A stretch of DNA of 64,000 nucleotides from Candidatus Villigracilis proximus. GTDB lineage: Bacteria > Chloroflexota > Anaerolineae > Anaerolineales > Villigracilaceae. The stretch spans positions 1 through 64,000 of the forward strand of contig JADKBB010000005.1 in assembly GCA_016715195.1 (NCBI GenBank). The letters are read 5' to 3'. Position numbers and translations under genes: made by a program. Below, in pieces: positions 33,494-41,458 of this stretch. A model generated the notes under the pieces. That model did no database searches. It was given only the letters and a program-made list of their open reading frames with translations, and had not been told where the DNA came from. Every line of letters starts with the position of its first letter. The stretch's first letter is position 1.

Positions 33494-33916
33494 ATGAACT
33501 CTCGCATCTGGCAATTTGAAACTACATTAACAAACCGCCTTCTCGTCTGGAGCATTCTCAGCGTTCTCTTCGGACTTGCAGCCTGCTTCGCCTCCGATAA
33601 CTTTTTGCGCGGCTTCGGCATTCAGGGCGTCGCCTGGGGACTCATTGATTTTGCCATTGCTTTCCTCGGCGCAAAATCTGCCGCTCGACGCAAATCCACA
33701 GCCGACCCGATGCGTGAAGCGCAAAGCATCCGCAAAATCCTGTGGGTCAACTTTGGTCTGGACGTGTTGTATATCCTCGCTGGATTTTTTATTATCCAAA
33801 ATTATGCTGAAGCGTTTTGGATTGGCACGGGCTGGGGTATTATTCTACAAGGCGCGTTTTTATTTTTCTTTGATCTTATTCACGCGTTAAGCGTGCCCAA
33901 TATAGAGGCTATATGA
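33494..33916 (+). CDS. Hypothetical four-pass membrane protein (140 aa)
   Basis: Starts MNSRIWQFETTLTNRLLVWSIL. Four membrane segments are separated by a basic loop (GAKSAARRKSTADPMREAQSIRK). It resembles a family of uncharacterised small membrane proteins found in Chloroflexota and Firmicutes. TATAAT ends 7 bases before the ATG and there is no ribosome site, so a leaderless message is likely. Its stop overlaps the start of the SET gene (ATGA), so the two are translationally coupled. Confidence 0.65.
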   Translation: MNSRIWQFETTLTNRLLVWSILSVLFGLAACFASDNFLRGFGIQGVAWGLIDFAIAFLGAKSAARRKSTADPMREAQSIRKILWVNFGLDVLYILAGFFIIQNYAEAFWIGTGWGIILQGAFLFFFDLIHALSVPNIEAI

Positions 33917-34437
33917 TCTTTTCCTATCTTAACTCCAAGTGCGAAGCTCGTGACCATGCCGAAGGCGGATGTGGAGTGTTCGCGGTTGCAAATATTACCA
34001 AAGGTGAGCTCGTCTCTCTCTGGGGCGGGCGGATTGTCCGCAAAGATGAGCTTGATCCATCCATGCCGCGCTTCACGCAGCGCGTCCTTCAAATGGACGA
34101 AGATCTGTATTTATTGACCGCGGAAGAGAAGGAGCCCAATGATTGTTTCAATCATTCCTGTAACCCCAATTTGGGATTCTTCGGACAGATCGGTTTGGTG
34201 GCTTTACGCGATATTAAGACAGGCGAAGAATTGATGTTTGATTACGCCATGTCTGATGGCGGACCATACGACGAATTTGAATGTTATTGCGGCTCGGTGA
34301 ATTGTCGAAAAAGAGTCACAGGGAACGACTGGAAACTTCCTGAATTGTGGAAGAAATATAAAGGCTATTTCTCCCCTTATCTCGCGCGGCGGATCGAGTC
34401 GTTGCGTGCCGGCAACTCCGTGGAGCGCGGACTTTAG
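33913..34437 (+). CDS. SET-domain protein (lysine methyltransferase fold)
   Basis: 174 residues. SET signatures are clear: EGGCGVFAVANITKGELVSLWGG at the N-terminal part, the NHSCNPN core (DCFNHSCNPNLGFFGQIGLVALRDIKTGEELMFDY) and a post-SET-like Cys cluster (FECYCGSVNCRKRVTG). SET enzymes transfer methyl from SAM to protein Lys; bacterial targets are mostly unknown. The last residues (SVERGL) are encoded by a REP-like palindrome also found at 40351-40371, so the C terminus was probably remodelled by a repeat. Flanked by a coupled membrane-protein gene upstream and a CPBP protease gene downstream. Confidence 0.85.
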   Translation: MIFSYLNSKCEARDHAEGGCGVFAVANITKGELVSLWGGRIVRKDELDPSMPRFTQRVLQMDEDLYLLTAEEKEPNDCFNHSCNPNLGFFGQIGLVALRDIKTGEELMFDYAMSDGGPYDEFECYCGSVNCRKRVTGNDWKLPELWKKYKGYFSPYLARRIESLRAGNSVERGL

Positions 34438-34442
34438 TCTGC
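34422..34442. repeat. REP-like palindrome, copy 1
   Basis: GGAGCGCGGACTTTAGTCTGC, the imperfect palindrome that ends the SET gene. It matches 19 of 21 bases of the reverse complement of 40351-40371. Confidence 0.6.
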
Positions 34443-34458
34443 ATTCCAAGATATTGAA

Positions 34459-35073
34459 ATGAAATATTTACTCGGTGAAAAACTAAATATTGACTGGAAA
34501 GTTGCGATTGTCACCATCGTCAGCACTTCGTTGTTGATCATTGACCATTACTATACGTTCACGGCCTACAAATACTGGGATCGTATCATTCTCTATTTTT
34601 TTATTCCGCTTTTGTTGACAGTGATTTTATTTCGTGAAAACCCGAAAGAATATGGCTTCTCCTTTGGCAACTGGAAACTGGGATTAACCTACACCGTGCT
34701 TGGGATTCTCGTCATGGCTCCCGTCATTTATTATCTGGGAAGCGGCAACGCGGCCATGAAGACATATTACGAAAGATTTTTGCCCGGCCTGCCGTGGACA
34801 ACTTTCATTGATCTGCTCGGTTGGGAATTCTTCTTTCGCGGTTGGATTCTTTTTGCCTATGTGCGTAAATTCGGGCATGACGGATTGTGGCTGCACGCTG
34901 TGCCATTTGCGCTGGCGCATATCAGCAAGCCGGATATTGAAACACTCTCCACTATCTTTGGAGGTTTTGCTTTTGGCTGGGTGGCATACCGCACAAGGTC
35001 ATTTTTCTGGCCGTTTCTGATTCATTGGTTTATTGCCACGTTTGTTATCCTGGTTGCCGCTGGCGTGATATAA
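34459..35073 (+). CDS. CPBP-family intramembrane metalloprotease
   Basis: 204 residues and about six membrane segments. The catalytic motifs of the CAAX-protease/bacteriocin-processing family are present: EFFFRG near residues 123-128 (Glu-x3-Arg, a single Glu rather than Glu-Glu), His154 in FALAHISKP, and His189 near the C terminus. Substrates are unknown in most bacteria. It follows the SET gene by 21 bases and precedes a GNAT gene by 9 bases, so it belongs to a long rightward operon. Confidence 0.8.
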   Translation: MKYLLGEKLNIDWKVAIVTIVSTSLLIIDHYYTFTAYKYWDRIILYFFIPLLLTVILFRENPKEYGFSFGNWKLGLTYTVLGILVMAPVIYYLGSGNAAMKTYYERFLPGLPWTTFIDLLGWEFFFRGWILFAYVRKFGHDGLWLHAVPFALAHISKPDIETLSTIFGGFAFGWVAYRTRSFFWPFLIHWFIATFVILVAAGVI

Positions 35074-35082
35074 AGAGTAGAT

Positions 35083-35526
35083 ATGAATACCTATCCTGTT
35101 CGTCCGGCTTTGGAATCAGAATCCACTCAAATTAAAGGCTTGATCAATTTGGTCGGGATCAATCCCACAGGGCTGGATTGGAAGCGTTTTATCGTTGTGG
35201 TCAATGAAAAGGGGCAGGTCATTGCCTGCGGGCAGATCAAGCCTCATGGAGAAGACATCCGCGAACTGGCTTCGATTGCAGTTAACCCTGAATATCGCGG
35301 GCAGGGATTGGCGCGTGTTGTGATTGAGATGCTTTTGCATGAAAACCCGAGACCGTTATATCTAATGTGTGTTTCTCATAATGGGCCGATGTATGAAAAG
35401 TTTGGCTTTCAAGTGATCGCAGATAAGGCCATGCCGCGCTATTTTGCGCGAATTAAAAAGTTGTTTAAACTTTCCGATGTATTTAGAAGATCAGGTCAAG
35501 AATTGCTTGTCATGAAGTTGGAGTAA
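35083..35526 (+). CDS. GNAT N-acetyltransferase (ArgA/ArsN-like)
   Basis: 147 residues. Seen: PALESESTQIKGLINLVGINPTGLDW, then VIACGQIKPHG..., the acetyl-CoA loop VNPEYRGQGLARVVIEMLL, and YEKFGFQVIADKAMPRYFARIKKL. The pattern, with its late Lys-Phe-Gly-Phe, is like amino-acid N-acetyltransferases. The substrate is uncertain. It lies between the CPBP protease and comEA genes with short spacers. Confidence 0.8.
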   Translation: MNTYPVRPALESESTQIKGLINLVGINPTGLDWKRFIVVVNEKGQVIACGQIKPHGEDIRELASIAVNPEYRGQGLARVVIEMLLHENPRPLYLMCVSHNGPMYEKFGFQVIADKAMPRYFARIKKLFKLSDVFRRSGQELLVMKLE

Positions 35527-35536
35527 AATCATTCGT

Positions 35537-36112
35537 ATGAAGAATGCTTTATATGTTTTACTTGGGGTGCTGGCGGGCTTTGTGCTGGCGGGTGTGCTTA
35601 TTTTTGTGGCGCGCGCGCCGGCTGGAGAACCGGTCGTTTTACTTCCTGCGCCCACCAAGGCACCGGTGGCTGTGCATGTGATTGGCGCAGTGCCGCGCCC
35701 GGGTTTGTATGAATTTGCAGAAGGCGCACGTGTGCAGGATGCAATCGATGCCGCCGGTGGAATTCTGGCCGAAGCCAATGTGGATGCGGTCAATTTGGCC
35801 GCGCTGCTTGAAGATGGTCAGCAGTTGGTGATTCCATATCAGGATGGCAGCGTGCCCTCTGAAGAACCATTGGTTGATCTTCCATCCTCCACCGAAGAGC
35901 CGACTAATAATTCCGGAACGGAACTCATTAATATCAACACTGCCGGTGTTGACGAATTGGATACGCTTCCCGGAATTGGACCGACCACCGCGCAAAAAAT
36001 AATCGACTATCGCACCGAAAATGGACCATTCGCAAGCATAGAAGATATTATGAAAGTTTCTGGAATTGGTGTATCTACATTTGATAATATTAAAGGACTG
36101 ATAAAAATCTAA
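35537..36112 (+). CDS. comEA: ComEA-like DNA-binding protein (SLBB + helix-hairpin-helix)
   Basis: 191 residues. An N-terminal signal anchor (VLLGVLAGFVLAGVLIFVARAP) is followed by an SLBB domain at about 47-105 (VAVHVIGAVPRPGLYEFAEGARVQDAIDAAGG), a Ser/Thr/Pro linker, and a helix-hairpin-helix domain at about 130-190 (INTAGVDELDTLPGIGPTTAQKI, YRTENGPFASIEDIMKVSGIG). In competent bacteria ComEA binds incoming DNA outside the membrane. No comEC is adjacent. The stop overlaps the next start (TAATG). Confidence 0.9.
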   Translation: MKNALYVLLGVLAGFVLAGVLIFVARAPAGEPVVLLPAPTKAPVAVHVIGAVPRPGLYEFAEGARVQDAIDAAGGILAEANVDAVNLAALLEDGQQLVIPYQDGSVPSEEPLVDLPSSTEEPTNNSGTELININTAGVDELDTLPGIGPTTAQKIIDYRTENGPFASIEDIMKVSGIGVSTFDNIKGLIKI

Positions 36113-36663
36113 TGCCTGCCTTTGATCATTTTTCAGCCATCGCTTCGATCTATGCCCGTGTAACATATTCAAAAGCAAATCTTATGCGTGAAGTTGCCGC
36201 GCTGCCTGTTGCGGGAAAACTGCTGGATGTGGGCGGCGGCACGGGACGTGTCGCATCTGCGATCTGTGATCTTGTGGACGAAGTGATCATTACTGATGTA
36301 TCTTTCGGAATGCTGGACAAAGCGGATCGCTCCGCGTTCAAGCCTGTTTGCGGCGGTTCTGAATCATTACCCTTCGCTGATAATTCCTTCGAGCGTGTCA
36401 TCATGGTGGACGCACTGCATCACGTGATCGATCAAGTTGATAGTGCGCGTGAAATGCTGCGCGTGCTCAAACCCGGCGGACTGCTCGTGATCGAAGAACC
36501 TGATATCCGCACCTTTGGTGTGAAGTTGATCGCCATCGCTGAAAAACTTCTCCTGATGCGCAGTCACTTTCTTGCACCAGATCAGATCGTAAAATTATTC
36601 CCAGATCAAGAGACAAATATCCGCGTAGAAGATGGGACAGCCTGGATCATCATCAAAAAATAA
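36112..36663 (+). CDS. Class I SAM-dependent methyltransferase (UbiE-like)
   Basis: 183 residues. Motif I is KLLDVGGGTGRVASAI, motif II VIITDVSFGMLDKA, then ESLPFADNSFERVIMVDALHHV and LRVLKPGGLLVIEEPD. This is a standard methyltransferase_11 fold acting on a small molecule or quinone, substrate unknown. The ATG overlaps the comEA stop, and a hairpin terminator follows the gene. Confidence 0.88.
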   Translation: MPAFDHFSAIASIYARVTYSKANLMREVAALPVAGKLLDVGGGTGRVASAICDLVDEVIITDVSFGMLDKADRSAFKPVCGGSESLPFADNSFERVIMVDALHHVIDQVDSAREMLRVLKPGGLLVIEEPDIRTFGVKLIAIAEKLLLMRSHFLAPDQIVKLFPDQETNIRVEDGTAWIIIKK

Positions 36664-36686
36664 AATCACGCTTTTTATAAAATATA

Positions 36687-36732
36687 AAAAACATCCCAAA
36701 AATTGTCATCAGACAACCTTCGGGATGTTTTT
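36687..36732. terminator. Terminator with inner hairpin, repeat family
   Basis: AAAAACATCCC and GGGATGTTTTT enclose a second stem TTGTC/GACAA. A diverged copy lies at about 59008-59070, so this is a recurring element as well as a terminator. Confidence 0.7.
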
Positions 36733-36779
36733 CTTAATTATGGAGTATCAGCAGCTTCTGATGAGTCCATCACTCATGC

Positions 36780-36836
36780 CCAGGGGCGAGCACGGACAGC
36801 CACACGGACAGCAAGCTGTCCGACTCCAAAGCTCTT
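36780..36836. repeat. REP-like repeat after the methyltransferase gene
   Basis: Contains GGACAGC...GCTGTCCGACTCCA, similar to CCATCAGCGAGCTGATGGACTCCA at 40264-40288. Both lie between convergent genes. Confidence 0.4.
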
Positions 36837-36838
36837 TT

Positions 36839-37990
36839 TTACTCACTCGCCAACACATGCCTTGCAATGACCAAACGCTGAATTTCGCTGGTGCCTTCGC
36901 CGATGGTCATCAGGCGCGCATCGCGGTACATTCTTTCCACATTGTATTCGCGGCTGTATCCATTCCCACCGTGGATCTGGATCGACTCATAACAGACGCG
37001 TTCTGCCATTTCGGTGGCGTACAACTTCGCCATCGCGGCTTCTTTATTGTAGGGGCGTCCCTGATCTTTGAGCCACGCGGCTTTATGCAGAATGGTTCGC
37101 GCGAGTTCGATCTCTGTTGCCATGTTAGCTAATTTAAACTGAATAGCCTGAAACTCCGAAATAGACTGGCCGAATGCCTTGCGTTCCCGTGCGTAGTCTA
37201 CGGCGGCTTCGAGTGCGGCCTGCGCCAGCCCGATGGAGATTCCGCCAATGCTGATGCGGCCGGCATCCAATGTGGCGAGGGTCTGCTGCAATCCGCGTCC
37301 TTCCACGCCCACCAAATTCCCCAACGGCACGCGGACATTGTCATAGGTGATGCCGTGAGCGGGGGAGCCGCGCAGTCCCATCTTTTTTTCAGCGGGACCA
37401 ACTTTCATTCCCTTCGTATCAGTTGGGACAAGGACCATGCTCAAAGACTTTGATCCACCCTTCGGGTCTGTGCGGACCAAGGTAATCACATATTCGGCAA
37501 TACCGGCGTTGGTACACCACATCTTTGCGCCATTGATGACCCATTCATCGCCTTGTTTTTCGGCTTTGGTAATGACTCCGCCTTGAATATCAGAGCCGGC
37601 CCCGGGTTCGGTCAATGCGAGTGCGCCGAGTTTGTTCTTGCCTTCTGAAACCAATGGCAGCCATTTTGCTTTCAACTCTTCCGAGCCATACAAAGCGATG
37701 GGCGCGGTGCCCAGCCCGTTGTGCGCGGTGAAAGCCAAAGCCGTGGAGCCGCAGCCCCAGCCCAATTCTTCCATGGCAATGGCCGATGAGATCATGTCTA
37801 CGTTTGAGCCGCCGTAGGCTTCGGGAATGCTCATGCCGAGCAGACCGAGCGGCCCGCCCTTGCGGACAGCATCCCAGTTGAAAGTTTCGTTTTCATCCAT
37901 TTCGCGTGCTTTTGGTTTTACAACCTTTGCCACAAACTCGTGGACAGATTTCTTCCATGCTTTTTGTTCGTCGTTTAGATCAAAATCCAT
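36839..37990 (-). CDS. Acyl-CoA dehydrogenase (second paralogue)
   Basis: 383 residues. Seen: ALALTEPGAGSDIQGGVITKAEKQGD, GAKMWCTNAG, MGLRGSPAHGITYDNVRVPLGNLVG, ERKAFGQSISEFQAIQFKLANM, and IQIHGGNGYSREYNVERMYRDARLMTIGEGTSEIQR, where Gly-Glu-Gly-Thr carries the catalytic Glu. It is about 40 percent different in the regions I can compare from the gene at 32151-33320, so it probably has another chain-length preference (butyryl- or glutaryl-CoA like). It is separated from the DsrE gene by about 80 bases. Confidence 0.92.
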   Translation of the reverse strand: MDFDLNDEQKAWKKSVHEFVAKVVKPKAREMDENETFNWDAVRKGGPLGLLGMSIPEAYGGSNVDMISSAIAMEELGWGCGSTALAFTAHNGLGTAPIALYGSEELKAKWLPLVSEGKNKLGALALTEPGAGSDIQGGVITKAEKQGDEWVINGAKMWCTNAGIAEYVITLVRTDPKGGSKSLSMVLVPTDTKGMKVGPAEKKMGLRGSPAHGITYDNVRVPLGNLVGVEGRGLQQTLATLDAGRISIGGISIGLAQAALEAAVDYARERKAFGQSISEFQAIQFKLANMATEIELARTILHKAAWLKDQGRPYNKEAAMAKLYATEMAERVCYESIQIHGGNGYSREYNVERMYRDARLMTIGEGTSEIQRLVIARHVLASE

Positions 37991-38070
37991 GCTGGTTCTC
38001 CTGCGTTGATTTATTCAGTTTGATGGAGTCGTGTTTTTTATCCCTACGCAAGCCGTCCGCATGGTGTTTT

Positions 38071-38409
38071 CTATATTGTAATCACTTTGGCGGCTTTTGT
38101 TTGCGCCTCGATAATATCCGGCATACCGCCCACGATCCCAACCTGATTCTGCCCGCTGAGATTGTAAAAATCAAGACAGGTGGAGCAAATGATCAACCGC
38201 ACGCCTTTGGCTTCCAGCGCCTTAAGCTGCTCCAATACTGGAGAATCTGCTACGGTCAACATTACACCTTCGGTGTAGAAACAAATTGCGGCCGGCGGAT
38301 TTGTATTTTGTAAAAGCAATTCAAAATATTTAGCGGCCAGTTTTTGTTGTAACGCAAGGTCTGCCTTGCCCATGCCGTTATTGGTGACGAGTATGACTGT
38401 GTCTTTCAT
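38071..38409 (-). CDS. DsrE-family protein of the YedF (selenium-metabolism) type
   Basis: 112 residues. The sequence (TVILVTNNGMGKADLALQQKL, then GVMLTVADSPVLEQLKALEAKGV, then STCLDFYNL) closely resembles the C-terminal DsrE half of YedF as found in selenium-using bacteria, where a conserved Cys-x-x-Cys-Leu-Asp-Phe-Tyr is typical; here it is Ser-Thr-Cys. The TusA-like N-terminal half is absent. YedF with YedE is a known genomic marker for selenium metabolism, which matters for the UGA-containing YedE at 54.4-54.9 kb. It is followed 80 bases downstream by the acyl-CoA dehydrogenase. Confidence 0.75.
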   Translation of the reverse strand: MKDTVILVTNNGMGKADLALQQKLAAKYFELLLQNTNPPAAICFYTEGVMLTVADSPVLEQLKALEAKGVRLIICSTCLDFYNLSGQNQVGIVGGMPDIIEAQTKAAKVITI

Positions 38410-38423
38410 ATAACTCCTTTGAT

Positions 38424-38672
38424 TTATTCCGAATCTATTTTTTTGTCGTATTCTGCAAGAAGACTACGCGCCTTTTTTGCGTCCTTCTTTTCAACGTAAA
38501 TTTCCACTCTGCCAAAAGTGACCGGCATGACGTTCAACGAGGTTGCTTCCTGAAACAATTCCACTTCGATCTCGTTGGACTGGAAATAGAGTTTCAACAA
38601 TTCAGCTTCCATTTGTCCCAGCACTTCGGTTAGAAGTTCGTACTTTAATTCGTCCGTGATGTCCTCCAGCAA
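38424..38672 (-). CDS. DUF2007-like putative signal-transducing protein
   Basis: The core ELKYELLTEVLGQMEAELLKLYFQSNEIEVELFQEA, followed by GRVEIYVEKKDAKKARSLLAEYD, is that of DUF2007, a small alpha/beta domain related to ligand-binding regulatory proteins. The first ATG (38612) would cut off the conserved start, so translation probably begins upstream, perhaps at the TTG at 38672 overlapping the preceding gene; I cannot settle this. It sits between a YwiC-like membrane gene and the DsrE gene, likely in one operon. Confidence 0.65.
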   Translation of the reverse strand: MLEDITDELKYELLTEVLGQMEAELLKLYFQSNEIEVELFQEATSLNVMPVTFGRVEIYVEKKDAKKARSLLAEYDKKIDSE

Positions 38673-39486
38673 ATGATGAACAGGATCGTCCACAAGGTGC
38701 TGACCACAAACTGACGCATTCCAATGCGGACGGGTTTCCAGCCAATGGATGGATGGGTGATGCCCCAAAGTGTTTCAAGCCATTGAATTAAAAACGGGAT
38801 GAAGATCAACTGCGGATTTAAATTTGCCCAACCCAATAAAAGCGACGCGCATAAATTGAATGAAGTGTAGACGAGCGCGCGTCTGCCCATTTTCCACAAA
38901 CCGCTTCCAACCGGACCTGTAGCCTGATCCTGTTTCAATTCGCGTTGTTCCAGCCTGAGATATGCATAGACGATGCTCGCCGAGGATTGCAGCCATGTCC
39001 ACGCGAGAAGCCACCAACCAAGCGGATTGTACTCTCCGAGCCCGATCCAATAGGCGGCGGGCGCGGCAAGTGACAAAACACCGGTGGCGACGATCTCAAT
39101 GCCTGCCTGCTTTCGTTCAGAGCGCTGACTCACCAGCCAGAGATGCCAGGCAAAGACCGGCGCGGCAGGAATCGCCAGATACAAAATATAACCAAATCCT
39201 GCGAGGATTAAGGCAGATAATGCCAGGGCTGAGATGATGCCATAGACCAGTAACCAGAAACGGGCGGGGGGCAGATCCGTGTTTGGGCGTCTGCCAGAGA
39301 TCACTTTGATGATCACTGTGATCGGTTGACGAATCATGAACGCAGACATGGCCGCGATGATCAAATTAAATGTTGCGTAGTTGAAGGTGCCGCCTGCGAA
39401 GACCCCGACCAAGAGGGAGTGAAGATGAATACCCACGAGCCGTGGTCTTGGGGGAGAGCGATCTGTTTTTTGAAATTTGCAAGCAT
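38645..39486 (-). CDS. YwiC-like membrane protein (frameshifted near N terminus)
   Basis: Start at 39486 (MLANFKKQIALPQDHGSWVFIF, with the family's His-Gly-x-Trp motif), then a missing base in the G run at 39415-39417 on the plus strand. The rest reads LLVGVFAGGTFNYATFNLIIAAMSAFMIRQPITVIIKV, and AGIEIVATGVLSLAAPAAYWIG, all typical of YwiC (about nine membrane segments). Without the correction the N terminus is a nonsense Arg/Pro-rich leader. YwiC function is unknown, though it is often near nitrate-respiration genes in Bacillus. Length after correction is about 280. Confidence 0.75.
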
Positions 39487-39565
39487 TGTTTAACAAGCAT
39501 ACAAGAAAACTCCGATGTGTGCAAGGTTGTTATAATATCTGTAAATCATTTAAGGAGAGATACGC

Positions 39566-40207
39566 ATGGCAAAAAAGAAAAAGGTAAATCAGGCACAGAC
39601 TCAGAAGGCGAATAAGACGATTCAATACGCGGCTCTGGCTTTAATGCTGGTTGTTGTGGCTGTGGTTGTGTGGGTAAACTCCTCTGGCACTTCGGGGCCG
39701 AAGCAATATACGGCTGCGCCGCCCATGACCATTGATGTGAACAAGACTTATATGGCTACTGTAGAAATGGAAAAAGGCGGGCAGTTTGTGCTTGAGTTGT
39801 ACGCCGATAAGGCGCCGATCACTGTGAATAGTTTTGTGTTTCTTGCGCGTGAAGGATTTTATGATGGTGTGACTTTCCATCGTGTGCTTGATGGCTTTAT
39901 GGCGCAAGGCGGCGACCCGACGGGTACGGGTCAGGGCGGCCCCGGTTATGAATTCGTAAATGAAAGCAGTGATCTGACCTTCGACAAACCTGGTGTATTG
40001 GCAATGGCCAATGCCGGCCCTGATACAAATGGCAGTCAGTTCTTTATCACTTTTGATGCTGCTGATTTTCTGAATGGCGGTTACACCATCTTTGGCCAGG
40101 TGACCGAAGGCATGGATGTGGTCAATGCAATCACACGCCGTGACCCGGATCAAAATCCGCCCACACCTGGCGATGCGATCAAGACCATCACGATCACTGA
40201 AGAATAA
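39566..40207 (+). CDS. Membrane-anchored peptidyl-prolyl cis-trans isomerase (cyclophilin type)
   Basis: 213 residues. The Lys-rich N terminus (MAKKKKVNQAQTQKANK) and one membrane segment (about 25-42) anchor the protein; the cyclophilin domain follows outside. Active-site features are seen: VTFHRVLDGFMAQGGDPTGTG, with Phe-His-Arg and Met-Ala-Gln-Gly-Gly-Asp, then VLAMANAGPDTNGSQFFITF and FGQVTEGMDVVNAI. It catalyses proline isomerisation in exported proteins. The AAGGAG site is well placed, and a TATAAT lies about 30 bases upstream. A bidirectional terminator follows. Confidence 0.93.
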   Translation: MAKKKKVNQAQTQKANKTIQYAALALMLVVVAVVVWVNSSGTSGPKQYTAAPPMTIDVNKTYMATVEMEKGGQFVLELYADKAPITVNSFVFLAREGFYDGVTFHRVLDGFMAQGGDPTGTGQGGPGYEFVNESSDLTFDKPGVLAMANAGPDTNGSQFFITFDAADFLNGGYTIFGQVTEGMDVVNAITRRDPDQNPPTPGDAIKTITITEE

Positions 40208-40294
40208 GCAGTTTGTACGGATTCAGGCAGCTCATGCGACTTGTGGGTGCTGTTTGTGAGACAGCCATCAGCGAGCTGATGGACTCCATAAAAT

Positions 40295-40338
40295 AAAAAG
40301 AGAGGGTGAAGTTTTATCGCTTCATCCTCTCTCTTTTT
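40295..40338. terminator. Bidirectional terminator
   Basis: A stem of 15 or more bp (AAAAAGAGAGG-TGAAG with CTTCA-CCTCTCTCTTTTT) and an 8-base loop, between the convergent cyclophilin and Nmad2-like genes. Confidence 0.8.
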
Positions 40339-40350
40339 TTCTTCTCTTTT

Positions 40351-40371
40351 GCGGACTGAAGTCCGCGCTCC
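40351..40371. repeat. REP-like palindrome, copy 2
   Basis: GCGGACTGAAGTCCGCGCTCC; inner stem GCGGACT/AGTCCGC. The inverse of the copy at the end of the SET gene. Confidence 0.6.
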
Positions 40372-40382
40372 AGTTTTACTGG

Positions 40383-41036
40383 TTAATCGTCTTCTTCCAG
40401 ATCGCGCATGGAGCAAAGGGATTGCAGTTCTTTTTCGCGTGCGTATTGTTTTTTGAGCAATGGATCAGCAAGGACTTTATTTGGAATCACATCTAAATTT
40501 TCGATCCAGTTTACAAATGATTCCAGATAAGGTTGATTTTCGTCTGATTTGTGTCCTTGTGCTGAATGCATGATTGGGCGGAGCTCATCCGGAAGTTTTT
40601 CAGGCTCATTGCCGAAATAATAGAATTGCTTGGAGGCAAGCGCGTACAGCCCGCTCAGGTCTTTTTCCTTATTTTCTTCCTTGTGGACGCCGGTGCGCAT
40701 TTTGGGATCTGAGCCGCCTGTATAGTTATAGATGCAATCGCCCATGCGCATACGATAATCGATATTGCGCCAGTCTGGTTTTTTCTTTGGCACAAAGGTC
40801 TTGCAGAACTGGTCATACTCTTCCATTGTCATTTTGCTGGTGACTTTCATGGCATACACTAAATGGTCTGAAATATCACCGATGGGAGATGTCGCTGACC
40901 CGAGGCCGACGACCCAATCATCCACTTCAGCGGCGCGGCGGATGGCGGGTTTACAGATCACAAGTGTGCAAATGCCCCAGAATGGGTTGGGGGCGGCTCC
41001 GCCGTCATAGCGTACTGTGTACGAAAATAATTTCAT
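40383..41036 (-). CDS. Nmad2-like (nucleotide-modification-associated domain 2) protein
   Basis: 217 residues. The N terminus MKLFSYTVRYDGGAAPNPFWGICTLVICKPAIRRAAEVDDWVVGLGS, followed by LVYAMKVTSKMTMEEYDQF, has the pattern of Nmad2, a predicted base-modification accessory domain described by comparative genomics in phages and diverse bacteria. The acidic C terminus (RDLEEDD) is unlike typical enzymes. Its molecular role is unproven. It is co-directional with a small gene starting at 41341. No other modification genes are visible in the window. Confidence 0.65.
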   Translation of the reverse strand: MKLFSYTVRYDGGAAPNPFWGICTLVICKPAIRRAAEVDDWVVGLGSATSPIGDISDHLVYAMKVTSKMTMEEYDQFCKTFVPKKKPDWRNIDYRMRMGDCIYNYTGGSDPKMRTGVHKEENKEKDLSGLYALASKQFYYFGNEPEKLPDELRPIMHSAQGHKSDENQPYLESFVNWIENLDVIPNKVLADPLLKKQYAREKELQSLCSMRDLEEDD

Positions 41037-41074
41037 AAGTTTCCTTTTTTTGAAACGTGATTATCAATCCGAGA

Positions 41075-41341
41075 TCAATATAAATCTTCATCGTCTACAA
41101 TGGCGGGCGGCTCGGTGACCAGCGCATGAGGCCAGGCTCCGCTTTCATTTAACATGGCAGCCAGTTCGTAGGGTGTGAGTAGATATTCCAACTCCTGCGC
41201 TTCAAGAAAGTCCACGATCAGTTTGTGAGGCGGTTTTTCCGTTTTGAAGCTTTTTTGAACGCGGCCAAGAAAGAATTTTGCGCTTTCCTGTGAAATTTGA
41301 AATCGCGAAGCGATTTTCTCGAAGGGTTTGTGGGTATCCAT
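41075..41341 (-). CDS. Hypothetical protein (88 aa)
   Basis: Starts MDTHKPFEKIASRFQISQESAKFFLGRVQKSFK, a helical, possibly helix-turn-helix-like segment, and continues with LIVDFLEAQELEYLLTPYELAAMLNES and an acidic end (DDEDLY). It is probably co-transcribed with the Nmad2-like gene 38 bases downstream. No family recognised. Helix pattern and codon use support a real protein. Confidence 0.6.
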   Translation of the reverse strand: MDTHKPFEKIASRFQISQESAKFFLGRVQKSFKTEKPPHKLIVDFLEAQELEYLLTPYELAAMLNESGAWPHALVTEPPAIVDDEDLY

Positions 41342-41458
41342 ATTTTTATTTTACCGCTTGTTGCGTAAATTGTTTTATTCCCCTTTGTGCGATACTCCAT
41401 ATCTGAAAAAGTGTTGTAAAGTGTTGTATAGTATGTATAAAATAACGGAGGTGCCCCA

